Positions 24,408-32,266 of a DNA stretch of 48,548 nt are shown here, piece by piece; position 1 is the first letter of the stretch; each line of letters opens with the position of its first letter. The DNA comes from an uncultured Mollicutes bacterium (GTDB lineage Bacteria; Bacillota_I; Bacilli_A; RF39; UBA660), in contig UQQI01000006.1 of NCBI GenBank assembly GCA_900543055.1, forward strand, positions 1 through 48,548, given 5' to 3'. The notes under the pieces were generated by a model, which saw only the letters and a list, made by a program, of their open reading frames with translations, ran no database searches and was not told where the DNA came from. The translations under genes were made by a program, and so were the position numbers.

Positions 24408-25416
24408 GTTCTTCTAAGTACTCATTAATTGATATGTTTTTTTGATTGGCAATTGCTAGTAAATCAAGTTCTGCTCTTCTTTTTTCATCAACTCTTTTCA
24501 TTAGTTCAAATAGTGTTGATGAAGGAATTCCTAACATTTCTTCTGCTTCTTGATAAGTATAACTATTTTGCAATATGCAGTCACATAGATGATTTATCAT
24601 ATCTTGATCATACATTGATGCTCTACCACCTTTATGAGTGTGATTTATTCTTCCTATTTTTTGATTTTCTTTTTTCCTTTCTTCTACTATTCTATGAAGA
24701 TTTTCATTAAACACTTCCAATTTCTTCAAATGAAGTTGTAGTGTGCGTTTAGAAACTTCTAAATCTTTTGCTGTTTCTTCTAAAGACTTATTATGTACTA
24801 AATAATATATTGCTTCTCTAGTTATTTGTTCTTCCATTTTATCAGCTATAGTAAGAGAACCTATTCTTGCACCTGACTTAGATGTTAATTGAAAATTCGT
24901 TCCACTAATTGTGCTAATAGAACCTGTAAATCTTCCTGTATCATTTTTTATTGCAACACTATTTCTACCAATTAAGTCGGCACCCTTCATTCTTCCAAGA
25001 TTTTGATTTATTTCTAGTTGGTCTTTTACTGTATTTCCATTAGATAGAATTTCATCTTTATGAGAAGATAGATATTTTGAAACTGTTGACTTTGCTATTT
25101 CAAATTTTTCTGCAATCTCATCTAAAGTCATTTTAGGGTTTTCCTTGAAGTATTTTACTACTAGTTCTTCTTTTTCTTCTCTTCTTTCAGTATCTTTTTT
25201 GTTTTTTACTACTGCCCCATTAGAAGTACCATAAACTTTGTTATACTCTAGTTGTTCTTTTATAGTACTTCCATTTTCTAATAAAACTGATTCATTTCTA
25301 TTTAAATATTTGGAAGCAATTGCTCTTGAAATATCTAACTTTTCTGCAACTTGAGTAATTGATAATGTTGGGTTTTGTTTAAATAAATTTATAACTTTTA
25401 ATTCTGTATCGTTCAT
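24388..25416 (-). CDS. Multi-helix-turn-helix regulator with SpoIIID-like segments
   Basis: 342 residues that look like four HTH units. Units 1 (about 1-75) and 2 (about 78-150) are tandem repeats of the same layout: an HTH (TQVAEKLDISRAIASKYLN; LDEIAEKFEIAKSTVSKYLS) followed by NGST/NTVK-QLE-N and a GA end. Unit 3 (about 200-268), with LEETAKDLEVSKRTLQLHL and a late HKGGRAS, resembles SpoIIID of Bacillus. Unit 4 (about 270-310) is a further HTH with AEEMLGIPSSTLFEL. There is no membrane segment or ligand domain. GGGGGAT before ATG 25416; 13 nt after lepA. Its target is unknown. Confidence 0.75.
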   Translation of the reverse strand: MNDTELKVINLFKQNPTLSITQVAEKLDISRAIASKYLNRNESVLLENGSTIKEQLEYNKVYGTSNGAVVKNKKDTERREEKEELVVKYFKENPKMTLDEIAEKFEIAKSTVSKYLSSHKDEILSNGNTVKDQLEINQNLGRMKGADLIGRNSVAIKNDTGRFTGSISTISGTNFQLTSKSGARIGSLTIADKMEEQITREAIYYLVHNKSLEETAKDLEVSKRTLQLHLKKLEVFNENLHRIVEERKKENQKIGRINHTHKGGRASMYDQDMINHLCDCILQNSYTYQEAEEMLGIPSSTLFELMKRVDEKRRAELDLLAIANQKNISINEYLEEHGKRRK

Positions 25417-25429
25417 ATTAATCCCCCTT

Positions 25430-27223
25430 TTATTCTTTTGTAGATAAAATTGATAAGAATGCTTCTTGAGGTACTTCTACATTACCTATTTGTTTCATTC
25501 TCTTTTTACCTTCTTTTTGTTTTTCTAATAACTTTTTCTTACGAGTAATATCTCCACCGTAGCATTTAGCAAGGACATTTTTTCTTAAGGCTTTTATATC
25601 TGTTCTTGCTATTACGTGTCCACCTATACTAGCTTGAATTGGCACTTCAAATAATTGACGAGGTATAATTTCTTTTAGTTTTTCAACTACTATTTTTCCT
25701 CTTTGATATGCAAAGTCCTTATGAACTATTACACTTAAAGCATCAACTATTTCTCCATTTAATAGTATATCCATTTTTACTAAGTTACTTTCTTTATAGC
25801 CAATAACTTCATAGTCAAATGAAGCATAACCTTTTGTATAGCTTTTTAATTTATCGAAGAAATCATAAACTATTTCTGATAGTGGCATTTCATAGTTTAC
25901 CGTTGCCCTTTCTTTATCAAGATAATCTATATTTATAAATGTTCCTCTTTTATCTTGACATAGTTCCATAATTGGACCAATGTATTCGCTTGGTGTAAAT
26001 ATACTTGTTTTTACATATGGCTCTAATGTCTTTTTTATGGCTTCTTTTTTTGGCATTTTTGTTGGACTATCAATTAGAATTTTTGAGTTATCATTTAATA
26101 TTACTTCATATACAACAGATGGAGATGTTGCTATTAAATCAATTCCATATTCTCTTTCAATTCTTTCTTCTACTATATCCATATGAAGTAGTCCTAAGAA
26201 TCCACATCTAAATCCAAAGCCTAGTGCTTTTGATGTTTCAGGTTCAAAAGTTAAGGCAGCATCATTTAATTTTAATTTGCCAAGAGCTTCTCTTAAGTCT
26301 TCAAATTTATTAGATTCTATTGGAAATATTCCAGAGTAAACTGTTGGTTTCATTGGTTTATATCCTGGTAATTTATCTTTTGCTGGATTCCTTTCTAGCG
26401 TTATAGTATCTCCTACATGTACATCACTTATACTCTTAATTGATGCATACACATGCCCTACTTCTCCTGCTACAAGTTCTTTTATTTGTTTTTCTTTTGG
26501 GGTATTTACTGACAATGAAACAACATCATATGATGTGTTTGTTTCCATCATCTTCATTATATCTCCTACTTTTAGTTTACCATCTATTACTCTAATACTA
26601 GTAACTACTCCTCTATATGGGTCAAATAGACTATCAAATATTAAAGCTTTTAAAGGTTTATTTATATCACCTTTTGGACTTGGAATTTTTTCTATAATTT
26701 TATCTAATAATTTATCTACTCCTACACCAGTTTTAGCACTTGTTAGGACAATATCTTCCTTATCAAAGCCAATTGTTTCTAATTCTTCTATTACTTTATC
26801 TGGGTCTGCGCTTGGTAGGTCTATTTTATTAATTACTGGAATTATTGTTAAATCATTTTCTAAAGCAAGATAAAGGTTTGCTAGAGTTTGTGCTTCTACT
26901 CCTTGTGCAGCATCTACTACTAGTAATGCTCCTTCACAGGCTGCAAGTGAACGTGATACTTCATATGAAAAATCTACATGTCCTGGAGTGTCAATTAGAT
27001 TTAGAAGATATTCTTCATTATCTTTTTTATAATTTAAGCCAACTGCATTTAATTTAATTGTTATTCCACGTTCTCTTTCAAGATCCATTGAATCAAGCAT
27101 TTGACTTTTAAGTTCTCTTTTATCAATTGCTCCAGTAAGTTCTAATATTCTATCTGCTAATGTACTTTTACCATGATCAATATGAGCAATTATACAAAAA
27201 TTTCTTATATTTTCTTGTTTCAT
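25430..27223 (-). CDS. lepA: Elongation factor 4 (LepA), translational GTPase
   Basis: 597 residues, the normal length. G1 AHIDHGKSTL, switch II DTPGHVDF, G4 NKIDLP and G5 TSAKTG are present. The LepA-specific C-terminal domain shows GGHVIARTDIKALRKNVLAKCYGGD, including the conserved basic segment before KKKLLEKQKEGKKRMK. It acts on stalled or mistranslocated ribosomes. An extended -10 (TGC-TATAAT) lies at 27271-27263, and GAAAGGAAG precedes ATG 27223. First gene of a four-gene operon. Confidence 0.97.
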   Translation of the reverse strand: MKQENIRNFCIIAHIDHGKSTLADRILELTGAIDKRELKSQMLDSMDLERERGITIKLNAVGLNYKKDNEEYLLNLIDTPGHVDFSYEVSRSLAACEGALLVVDAAQGVEAQTLANLYLALENDLTIIPVINKIDLPSADPDKVIEELETIGFDKEDIVLTSAKTGVGVDKLLDKIIEKIPSPKGDINKPLKALIFDSLFDPYRGVVTSIRVIDGKLKVGDIMKMMETNTSYDVVSLSVNTPKEKQIKELVAGEVGHVYASIKSISDVHVGDTITLERNPAKDKLPGYKPMKPTVYSGIFPIESNKFEDLREALGKLKLNDAALTFEPETSKALGFGFRCGFLGLLHMDIVEERIEREYGIDLIATSPSVVYEVILNDNSKILIDSPTKMPKKEAIKKTLEPYVKTSIFTPSEYIGPIMELCQDKRGTFINIDYLDKERATVNYEMPLSEIVYDFFDKLKSYTKGYASFDYEVIGYKESNLVKMDILLNGEIVDALSVIVHKDFAYQRGKIVVEKLKEIIPRQLFEVPIQASIGGHVIARTDIKALRKNVLAKCYGGDITRKKKLLEKQKEGKKRMKQIGNVEVPQEAFLSILSTKE

Positions 27224-27262
27224 GTTGTCTTCCTTTCTACATAGTTCCTTTTAAACACATAT

Positions 27263-27271
27263 ATTATAGCA
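27263..27271 (-). promoter_or_regulatory. Extended -10 promoter of lepA
   Basis: TGC-TATAAT on the minus strand, about 40 nt before the lepA start. No convincing -35 is seen; the site lies immediately after the terminator of the preceding gene. Confidence 0.55.
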
Positions 27272-27274
27272 TAT

Positions 27275-27299
27275 AATAAAAAAAGTGCCTAGACACTTT
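27275..27299 (-). terminator. Terminator of the 27298-28206 gene
   Basis: AAAGTG/CACTTT hairpin (27299-27294 with 27287-27282) followed by T run on the minus strand, overlapping the stop. Confidence 0.75.
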
Positions 27300-28206
27300 A
27301 ACTATTTGAAATAGTACTACTTTCAAAGTAATATGTTTGATTTGCACTATTAAACTTATATGTAATTGTTGATGCATTTGATAAATACTCATCTATTGAT
27401 ATTTCTGTTGTTGGTAATTTTTCTTTTGTAATATTTGTTTTACTATCAATTAACATTGTATGTTGATAGTCTTTATAAATACTTATTGTATATAATCCAT
27501 TTTCTTCTTTTGTATCTGTATAAATAATTTTTTCATTTATTTCAAGAGTTCCATCTGATTTAGATGAGGCACTTGATAGTTTTGTATAGAATGGTTTTAT
27601 ATAGTTTTGTTGTTCTCTTACTGATGTCTTTGTAAATACAGTATCAAAACCAGATAATGAATCATTATGTTTCATAGTACCAATATTTTTTCCATTCATT
27701 GAGAAGTTAAATGTGTATGTTACCTCACTTGTTCTTGAGTAATCAATATTTGGACCAAAGAATCTTTCCATATAGTTTTTTACTTTTGCATCTGAAATAT
27801 TATATATTTTATTTCCTTGTGAGTCTGTTCTACCTGTTTCTTCAAAATCATCTGCTTCTGCAAATAGTAATGCATAATAGAATTTTTCATAATTAGTAAA
27901 AGAGTCAATTGATGTGTTTTGCTCTTTTATAAATTTATCATTTCTAATATTATTAATTCCATATGTTACATAGTTATAAAGTATTTGAACATTTTCATCT
28001 TTTGTATCAAGTGTTGTTGTGATGACATCTTCTTTTACTTCTTTTTTCTTTGGATTTAGAATACTATTACTTATAAAAAATACTCCTAAACCTATTGCGA
28101 TTGCAACTATTACTACAATTATTATTGGTATTATATTGTTTTCTTTTCTAATACGAGAAGTTCCAGGAGTTTCTTCTATGTCGTCCCCTATTTTAAACTC
28201 ATCCAT
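27298..28206 (-). CDS. Single-pass membrane protein, unknown function
   Basis: 302 residues. A short acidic cytosolic head (MDEFKIGDDIEETPG), one hydrophobic helix at about 25-48, then a large predicted outside domain of mixed alpha/beta (about 65-302). The domain holds NYVTYGINN and YEKFYYALLFAEADDFEETGR, and a later beta-rich part ends in TITYKFNSANQTYYFES. There are no cysteines in the outside domain. A similar architecture occurs in uncharacterised proteins of this bacterial group, but no family could be named. GAGGTG before ATG 28206. Transcribed alone, with its own terminator. Confidence 0.72.
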   Translation of the reverse strand: MDEFKIGDDIEETPGTSRIRKENNIIPIIIVVIVAIAIGLGVFFISNSILNPKKKEVKEDVITTTLDTKDENVQILYNYVTYGINNIRNDKFIKEQNTSIDSFTNYEKFYYALLFAEADDFEETGRTDSQGNKIYNISDAKVKNYMERFFGPNIDYSRTSEVTYTFNFSMNGKNIGTMKHNDSLSGFDTVFTKTSVREQQNYIKPFYTKLSSASSKSDGTLEINEKIIYTDTKEENGLYTISIYKDYQHTMLIDSKTNITKEKLPTTEISIDEYLSNASTITYKFNSANQTYYFESSTISNS

Positions 28207-28259
28207 ATCTACACCTCTATTCTTCTTAATTTTAACATAATAAAAGAGAAAATTAAATA

Positions 28260-29534
28260 TTAATCTTCTTTTTCATTACATAACATTTTAACAACACTTG
28301 TATTATTAAAATCTATTTTTTTAACTACTTCTTTTAATTTAGTAATACTCATTTTTCTTATAAGTTCTAGTCTATTATTTATTACTTTATTATATTTAGT
28401 AATATCATCAAATAAATTATACATAGTAGCATCTATATCATCTATCATTTTTACTTCATTTGCTATCCAGACTTTTTTTATTCTTTTAAATACTTTTTCT
28501 GGAAGTTCAAGGGAAGATAATTCGTCTTTTATCTCACTTAATAACTTATCTGGCTCTTTAGTTGATGCCATTAAATAGAATGTTCTATAGTCTTCTAATG
28601 CTTCCCATTCTGTATATATATTATTTAATAATTGTGCCTTTCTTACTCTTTCTCTAAACTCTGATGATGCCCCAAAAAGTATATTTGTAATCATACCTAA
28701 ATATAAGTCTAGTTCTTCTTCTTTCATATTAATGTCTTTTATTGGAACTTTAAGTCCAAAAGCAAGTTTTGAAACTTCAATATTTTCTTTTATTACTAAT
28801 TCCTTTTCATTGACTTTTTTTGGTTCTTTTATATGTTCTATTTTTGAAATAGTTGACTCTTCCTTATCTTTTAATTCTTCTTTTATTACTTCTATTGCAT
28901 CTTCTAGAGAAAAGTTTCCAACTATTACTATAAACATATTATTTGGTTTATAAAAACCATTATAACATTCATATAAATCTTCCTTAGTAATTTTATTTAT
29001 TTCTTCTACTGTTCCGGCTATATCTATTCTTCTTGGACTATTTTTATAAAGACATTCTCTTAGTTTGGCTTCTAATTTATAATCTGGAATATCATCATAC
29101 ATTTTTATTTCTTCAGCAATTATTCCTTTTTCTTTTTCAACAGTGGCATCTGTATAATATGGACTATTAACATACTTTAGTAAATATCTTAAGTTTTCTC
29201 TAAAGTTCTTTGTTCCCATGCAGATATACTGAGTATTATCATATGATGTTGATGCATTAGCATCTGTTCCTGACTTTGAAAAGAAAGCAAATGGATCTTC
29301 TCCTGTTTCTTGGTCAAACATTTTATGTTCTAAGAAGTGTGCTACTCCAAGTGGTGGCGTATGAGTTTTATTATCTTTATCTACAAATGATAATATATCA
29401 CTTCCGAAGTGTGTAGCATAACTTATAAAATAATTTTTCTTATTAGTATATGGTAATAAATATATTTCAAGTCCATTATTAAATTTTTCTTTATAAAGAG
29501 TCATATCTAACCCTTTTAATTCTAACTTTTTCAT
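28260..29534 (-). CDS. ymfH: M16 peptidase, catalytic subunit (YmfH-like)
   Basis: 424 residues. The inverted zinc motif H66-F-L-E69-H70 and the downstream EKGIIAEEIKMYDD glutamate (about 144) are intact, so this copy should be an active metalloprotease. It has the full two-domain M16 length. In Bacillus the YmfF/YmfH pair works as a heterodimer. It starts in the last codon of the partner gene (TAATG), so the two are made in equal amounts. Confidence 0.9.
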   Translation of the reverse strand: MKKLELKGLDMTLYKEKFNNGLEIYLLPYTNKKNYFISYATHFGSDILSFVDKDNKTHTPPLGVAHFLEHKMFDQETGEDPFAFFSKSGTDANASTSYDNTQYICMGTKNFRENLRYLLKYVNSPYYTDATVEKEKGIIAEEIKMYDDIPDYKLEAKLRECLYKNSPRRIDIAGTVEEINKITKEDLYECYNGFYKPNNMFIVIVGNFSLEDAIEVIKEELKDKEESTISKIEHIKEPKKVNEKELVIKENIEVSKLAFGLKVPIKDINMKEEELDLYLGMITNILFGASSEFRERVRKAQLLNNIYTEWEALEDYRTFYLMASTKEPDKLLSEIKDELSSLELPEKVFKRIKKVWIANEVKMIDDIDATMYNLFDDITKYNKVINNRLELIRKMSITKLKEVVKKIDFNNTSVVKMLCNEKED

Positions 29535-30796
29535 TAATTATTACCTCCTTCCAATAAGAATACTGTATCCATATTTATTTTTTTACAAGCTCTCATAATA
29601 TCTTTTTTTGTAACTTTTTCTATTTTTCTTACTCTTTCAGAAAGAGGTTCAACCCCTAGAATTTCTTCTGTTAATACTTCATTTATTATTCTTGATGGTG
29701 ACTCCATTAAACTTTCCGCAGATGTTTTATAAAACTCTTTTGCAACATTAATATCTGAATCTGTAAATTTACCTTTTTTCATATCTTGAACATTCTTAGT
29801 AATAAGTTCAACTGCCTTATCAAAATTAACATTATCAATTCCAGCATTTATTACCATTAAATTATCAAGTCTATTATAGTTTGATCTTATTGTATAACAT
29901 AGAGAGTTTTCTTCTCTTACTTCTTTAAATAATTTAGAGTCTCCTGTTCCTCCTAAGATAATATTTGCAAGAAGTAAAGAATAGTTTTTTTCATAATCTG
30001 TCATTTTTGTAATTGGACAAGCAATTGCTAATTTAGACTGAGATTTTTTTGTTGTTTCTTTTGCAAATAGTCTTCTCTTACGTGGTTTTTTATTAGGTAA
30101 ATAGTATGATGCTTTTCTTTTCTTTACTTTTTTAAATTTAAAATATTTTTTTATTATTGGTAATAATTCTTTTTCATTTATATCTCCAAGAATAAATATA
30201 TCTACATAGTCATTGTCTAACATTCTTTCATAATATTCATATAAATTTTCTTCAGTAATCTTATCTAAATCTTCTAAGTATCCTGTCATTCTATATGAAA
30301 TTGGACTTGTTTTATCGTATGCTTCACTCATTCTAATTAAAGAGTAATTTGCGGCATCTTCTTTTATTGAATTTAATGCTAGTGTTGCATTACTTTTTAC
30401 CAATTCTAATTTGTCTTCTTTAAATCTTTCTTCTTCTACATCTGGATTAAAAATTATTTCATGTAGAAATTTTATTGATTCTTCAAAATTGTTTTCTTCT
30501 GTATATTTATCATTTAATGTTTGAAGAATAAAACTTGTCATTATGTAGTTACCTACTCTTTGATTAGATGTATAAATATCTGCTGCATATAAATCTTCTG
30601 ACTTAATAGTTAAATCTCTTCTTGTTTTATACTCTTTTGTAGACTGAAGAAGAATATCTGATAGGATATTCCTCTTTGTTATATCTTCTTTAATTATTGG
30701 AGTATGAAATATTACTTTCATTGTTATTGTTTTAAATATATCTGTTTTTATAAAATGTAGGTTATATGAACCTAAATCTTTATTTATTACTTGCAT
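29534..30796 (-). CDS. ymfF: M16 peptidase-like, non-catalytic subunit (YmfF-like)
   Basis: 420 residues with M16 fold features (the AGIDNVNFDKAVELI helix region, the RSNYNRLDNLMVINAG block), but no HxxEH zinc motif: the matching region reads LLQSTKEYKT. It is therefore the inactive partner that typically pairs with YmfH. Its Shine-Dalgarno is GAGGTGA 5 nt before ATG 30796; the GTG at 30805 lies inside that site. First gene of the pair. Confidence 0.88.
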   Translation of the reverse strand: MQVINKDLGSYNLHFIKTDIFKTITMKVIFHTPIIKEDITKRNILSDILLQSTKEYKTRRDLTIKSEDLYAADIYTSNQRVGNYIMTSFILQTLNDKYTEENNFEESIKFLHEIIFNPDVEEERFKEDKLELVKSNATLALNSIKEDAANYSLIRMSEAYDKTSPISYRMTGYLEDLDKITEENLYEYYERMLDNDYVDIFILGDINEKELLPIIKKYFKFKKVKKRKASYYLPNKKPRKRRLFAKETTKKSQSKLAIACPITKMTDYEKNYSLLLANIILGGTGDSKLFKEVREENSLCYTIRSNYNRLDNLMVINAGIDNVNFDKAVELITKNVQDMKKGKFTDSDINVAKEFYKTSAESLMESPSRIINEVLTEEILGVEPLSERVRKIEKVTKKDIMRACKKINMDTVFLLEGGNN

Positions 30797-30834
30797 TTGT
30801 TTCACCTCACTAATATTATTATGACTAATTTTTT

Positions 30835-31548
30835 CTAAATTATAGACTCTAATGCCATTTCTATCATATCATTTAATGATTTTTCTCTTTCTTCACTTGT
30901 AAGTGATCTCTTGTCAAATAATGAATCAACTACTGTCATTAAGCAAGAAGCATTTCTTCCTAGTTTATTTGCAATATAAAATAATCCAAATGCTTCCATT
31001 TCAACTGATAAGAAATTCATATCTGGAAAACTATCTCTAAATTTTTCTTCATCATCACAATATAAATCAAATACGTCCGATGTTATTGTTTTTCCATATT
31101 TTAAATCAAGATTTCTTTCTTTTGCTTTATTCATTATTTTTCTATTTAGTTCTTGAGATGACTGGATAAAGTTTAAATCAACTCCATCTAATAGTTCATC
31201 AAAATAACTTTTACAATAAGCTCCACTTGATAATATTACATCTAATAGTCTTATATTTTCATTAAATGAACCACATGTTCCTATTCTTATTATGTTTTCT
31301 ACATCATAGAATTTATATAATTCATAAGAATATATACCAATACTTGGAACTCCCATTCCTGATGCAAATACTGTTACTTCTTTTCCTTTATATTTTCCTG
31401 TATATCCATACATGTTTCTTACAGTATTTATTAATTTATAATCTTCTAAAAAGTTTTCTGCAATATATTTTGCTCTTAATGGATCACCTGGCATTAAAAC
31501 ATTTTTTGCTATTTCTTCTTTTTTACTTTCAATATGTGGTGTTGGCAC
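30835..31548 (-). CDS. deoD: Purine nucleoside phosphorylase DeoD-type
   Basis: 237 residues. It has the hexameric PNP pattern: MPGDPLRAKYIAE near the start, ASGMGVPSIGIYSYEL, RIGTCGSF, then FLSVEMEAFGLF (the purine-site Glu/Met-Glu) and the final VDSLFDKR loop. It splits purine ribo- and deoxyribonucleosides with phosphate in salvage. Start is uncertain: GTG 31548 is about 9 nt from AGAAGG, whereas TTG 31557 abuts it; GTG is preferred. A TGC-TATAAT promoter lies at 31583-31575. Confidence 0.92.
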   Translation of the reverse strand: MPTPHIESKKEEIAKNVLMPGDPLRAKYIAENFLEDYKLINTVRNMYGYTGKYKGKEVTVFASGMGVPSIGIYSYELYKFYDVENIIRIGTCGSFNENIRLLDVILSSGAYCKSYFDELLDGVDLNFIQSSQELNRKIMNKAKERNLDLKYGKTITSDVFDLYCDDEEKFRDSFPDMNFLSVEMEAFGLFYIANKLGRNASCLMTVVDSLFDKRSLTSEEREKSLNDMIEMALESII

Positions 31549-31592
31549 AATAATCAACCTTCTTTCTTATAACATTATAGCAAACATTTATA

Positions 31593-31631
31593 TAAAAAAA
31601 CTAGTTCATTTTTATTATTTGAACTAGTTTA
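31593..31631 (-). terminator. Terminator after the ftsK-linked membrane protein gene
   Basis: AAACTAGTTCA/TGAACTAGTTT stem (31631-31621 with 31609-31599) followed by T run on the minus strand. Confidence 0.85.
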
Positions 31632-31634
31632 GTT

Positions 31635-32258
31635 TTAAAATATTCCTGGAACGATTAATCTTGGAATAAATGTTGCAATAAATACTGCTGTTGTAAATAT
31701 TCCTAATAGAAATGGAACATATGCTTTATGTGTATCAAACCTTTCTGCTATATTAAATATTGTTTCTAAGATAAATGCAATTAAGACAAGACCAAATATA
31801 ATTATTAAAACAATCATTAATTTTGTTGGCATATCACTAAGTAGTGGACTATTAAAGATTGGATATAAAAGTGAACCTAACATCAATGCAATGCCAGTTC
31901 CTCCATGACTAAAGAGAAATATTAGTACCATCTTAGACTCTTGACTTGTTCCTATGAAAAAACCGGCTAAGAAAAATGCCATTCCAAAATAATAAATAAT
32001 CATTGATTCTGAGTTTGTTGATATAGAAAATAATCCTAGTAGAAGCAAAATTATAATCAATACTCCAGTTATTGTTTTTTCTTTATGCAGTTTTAATACA
32101 TCTATAATAGAAGTTTCATTTTTTTCTTTTCTTATTTCTAATAGTACTCTTTCTAATTTTGCATTTGTTCCTCTTTTGTTTTTTTCAAACTCTTTTGTTA
32201 TTTTATTTATATTTTCTTCAAATATTTCTTCTTCTGTTAAAAATTTATTTTCTATCAT
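31635..32258 (-). CDS. Multi-pass membrane protein in the ftsK operon
   Basis: 207 residues. A charged helical N-terminal part (about 1-60, EEEIFEENINKITKEFEKNKRG) is followed by about five membrane helices (about 63-205) with FLAGFFIGTSQ and IFLFSHGGTGIALMLGS. No family was named. It starts 8 nt after the ftsK stop with GGGGATAGT before ATG 32258, so it is co-transcribed with the DNA translocase. Confidence 0.72.
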   Translation of the reverse strand: MIENKFLTEEEIFEENINKITKEFEKNKRGTNAKLERVLLEIRKEKNETSIIDVLKLHKEKTITGVLIIILLLLGLFSISTNSESMIIYYFGMAFFLAGFFIGTSQESKMVLIFLFSHGGTGIALMLGSLLYPIFNSPLLSDMPTKLMIVLIIIFGLVLIAFILETIFNIAERFDTHKAYVPFLLGIFTTAVFIATFIPRLIVPGIF

Positions 32259-32266
32259 ACTATCCC

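Noticed and set aside
26535..26873. A 112-codon plus-strand ORF inside lepA
   Set aside because: Antisense to a highly conserved GTPase gene; no promoter or ribosome site.
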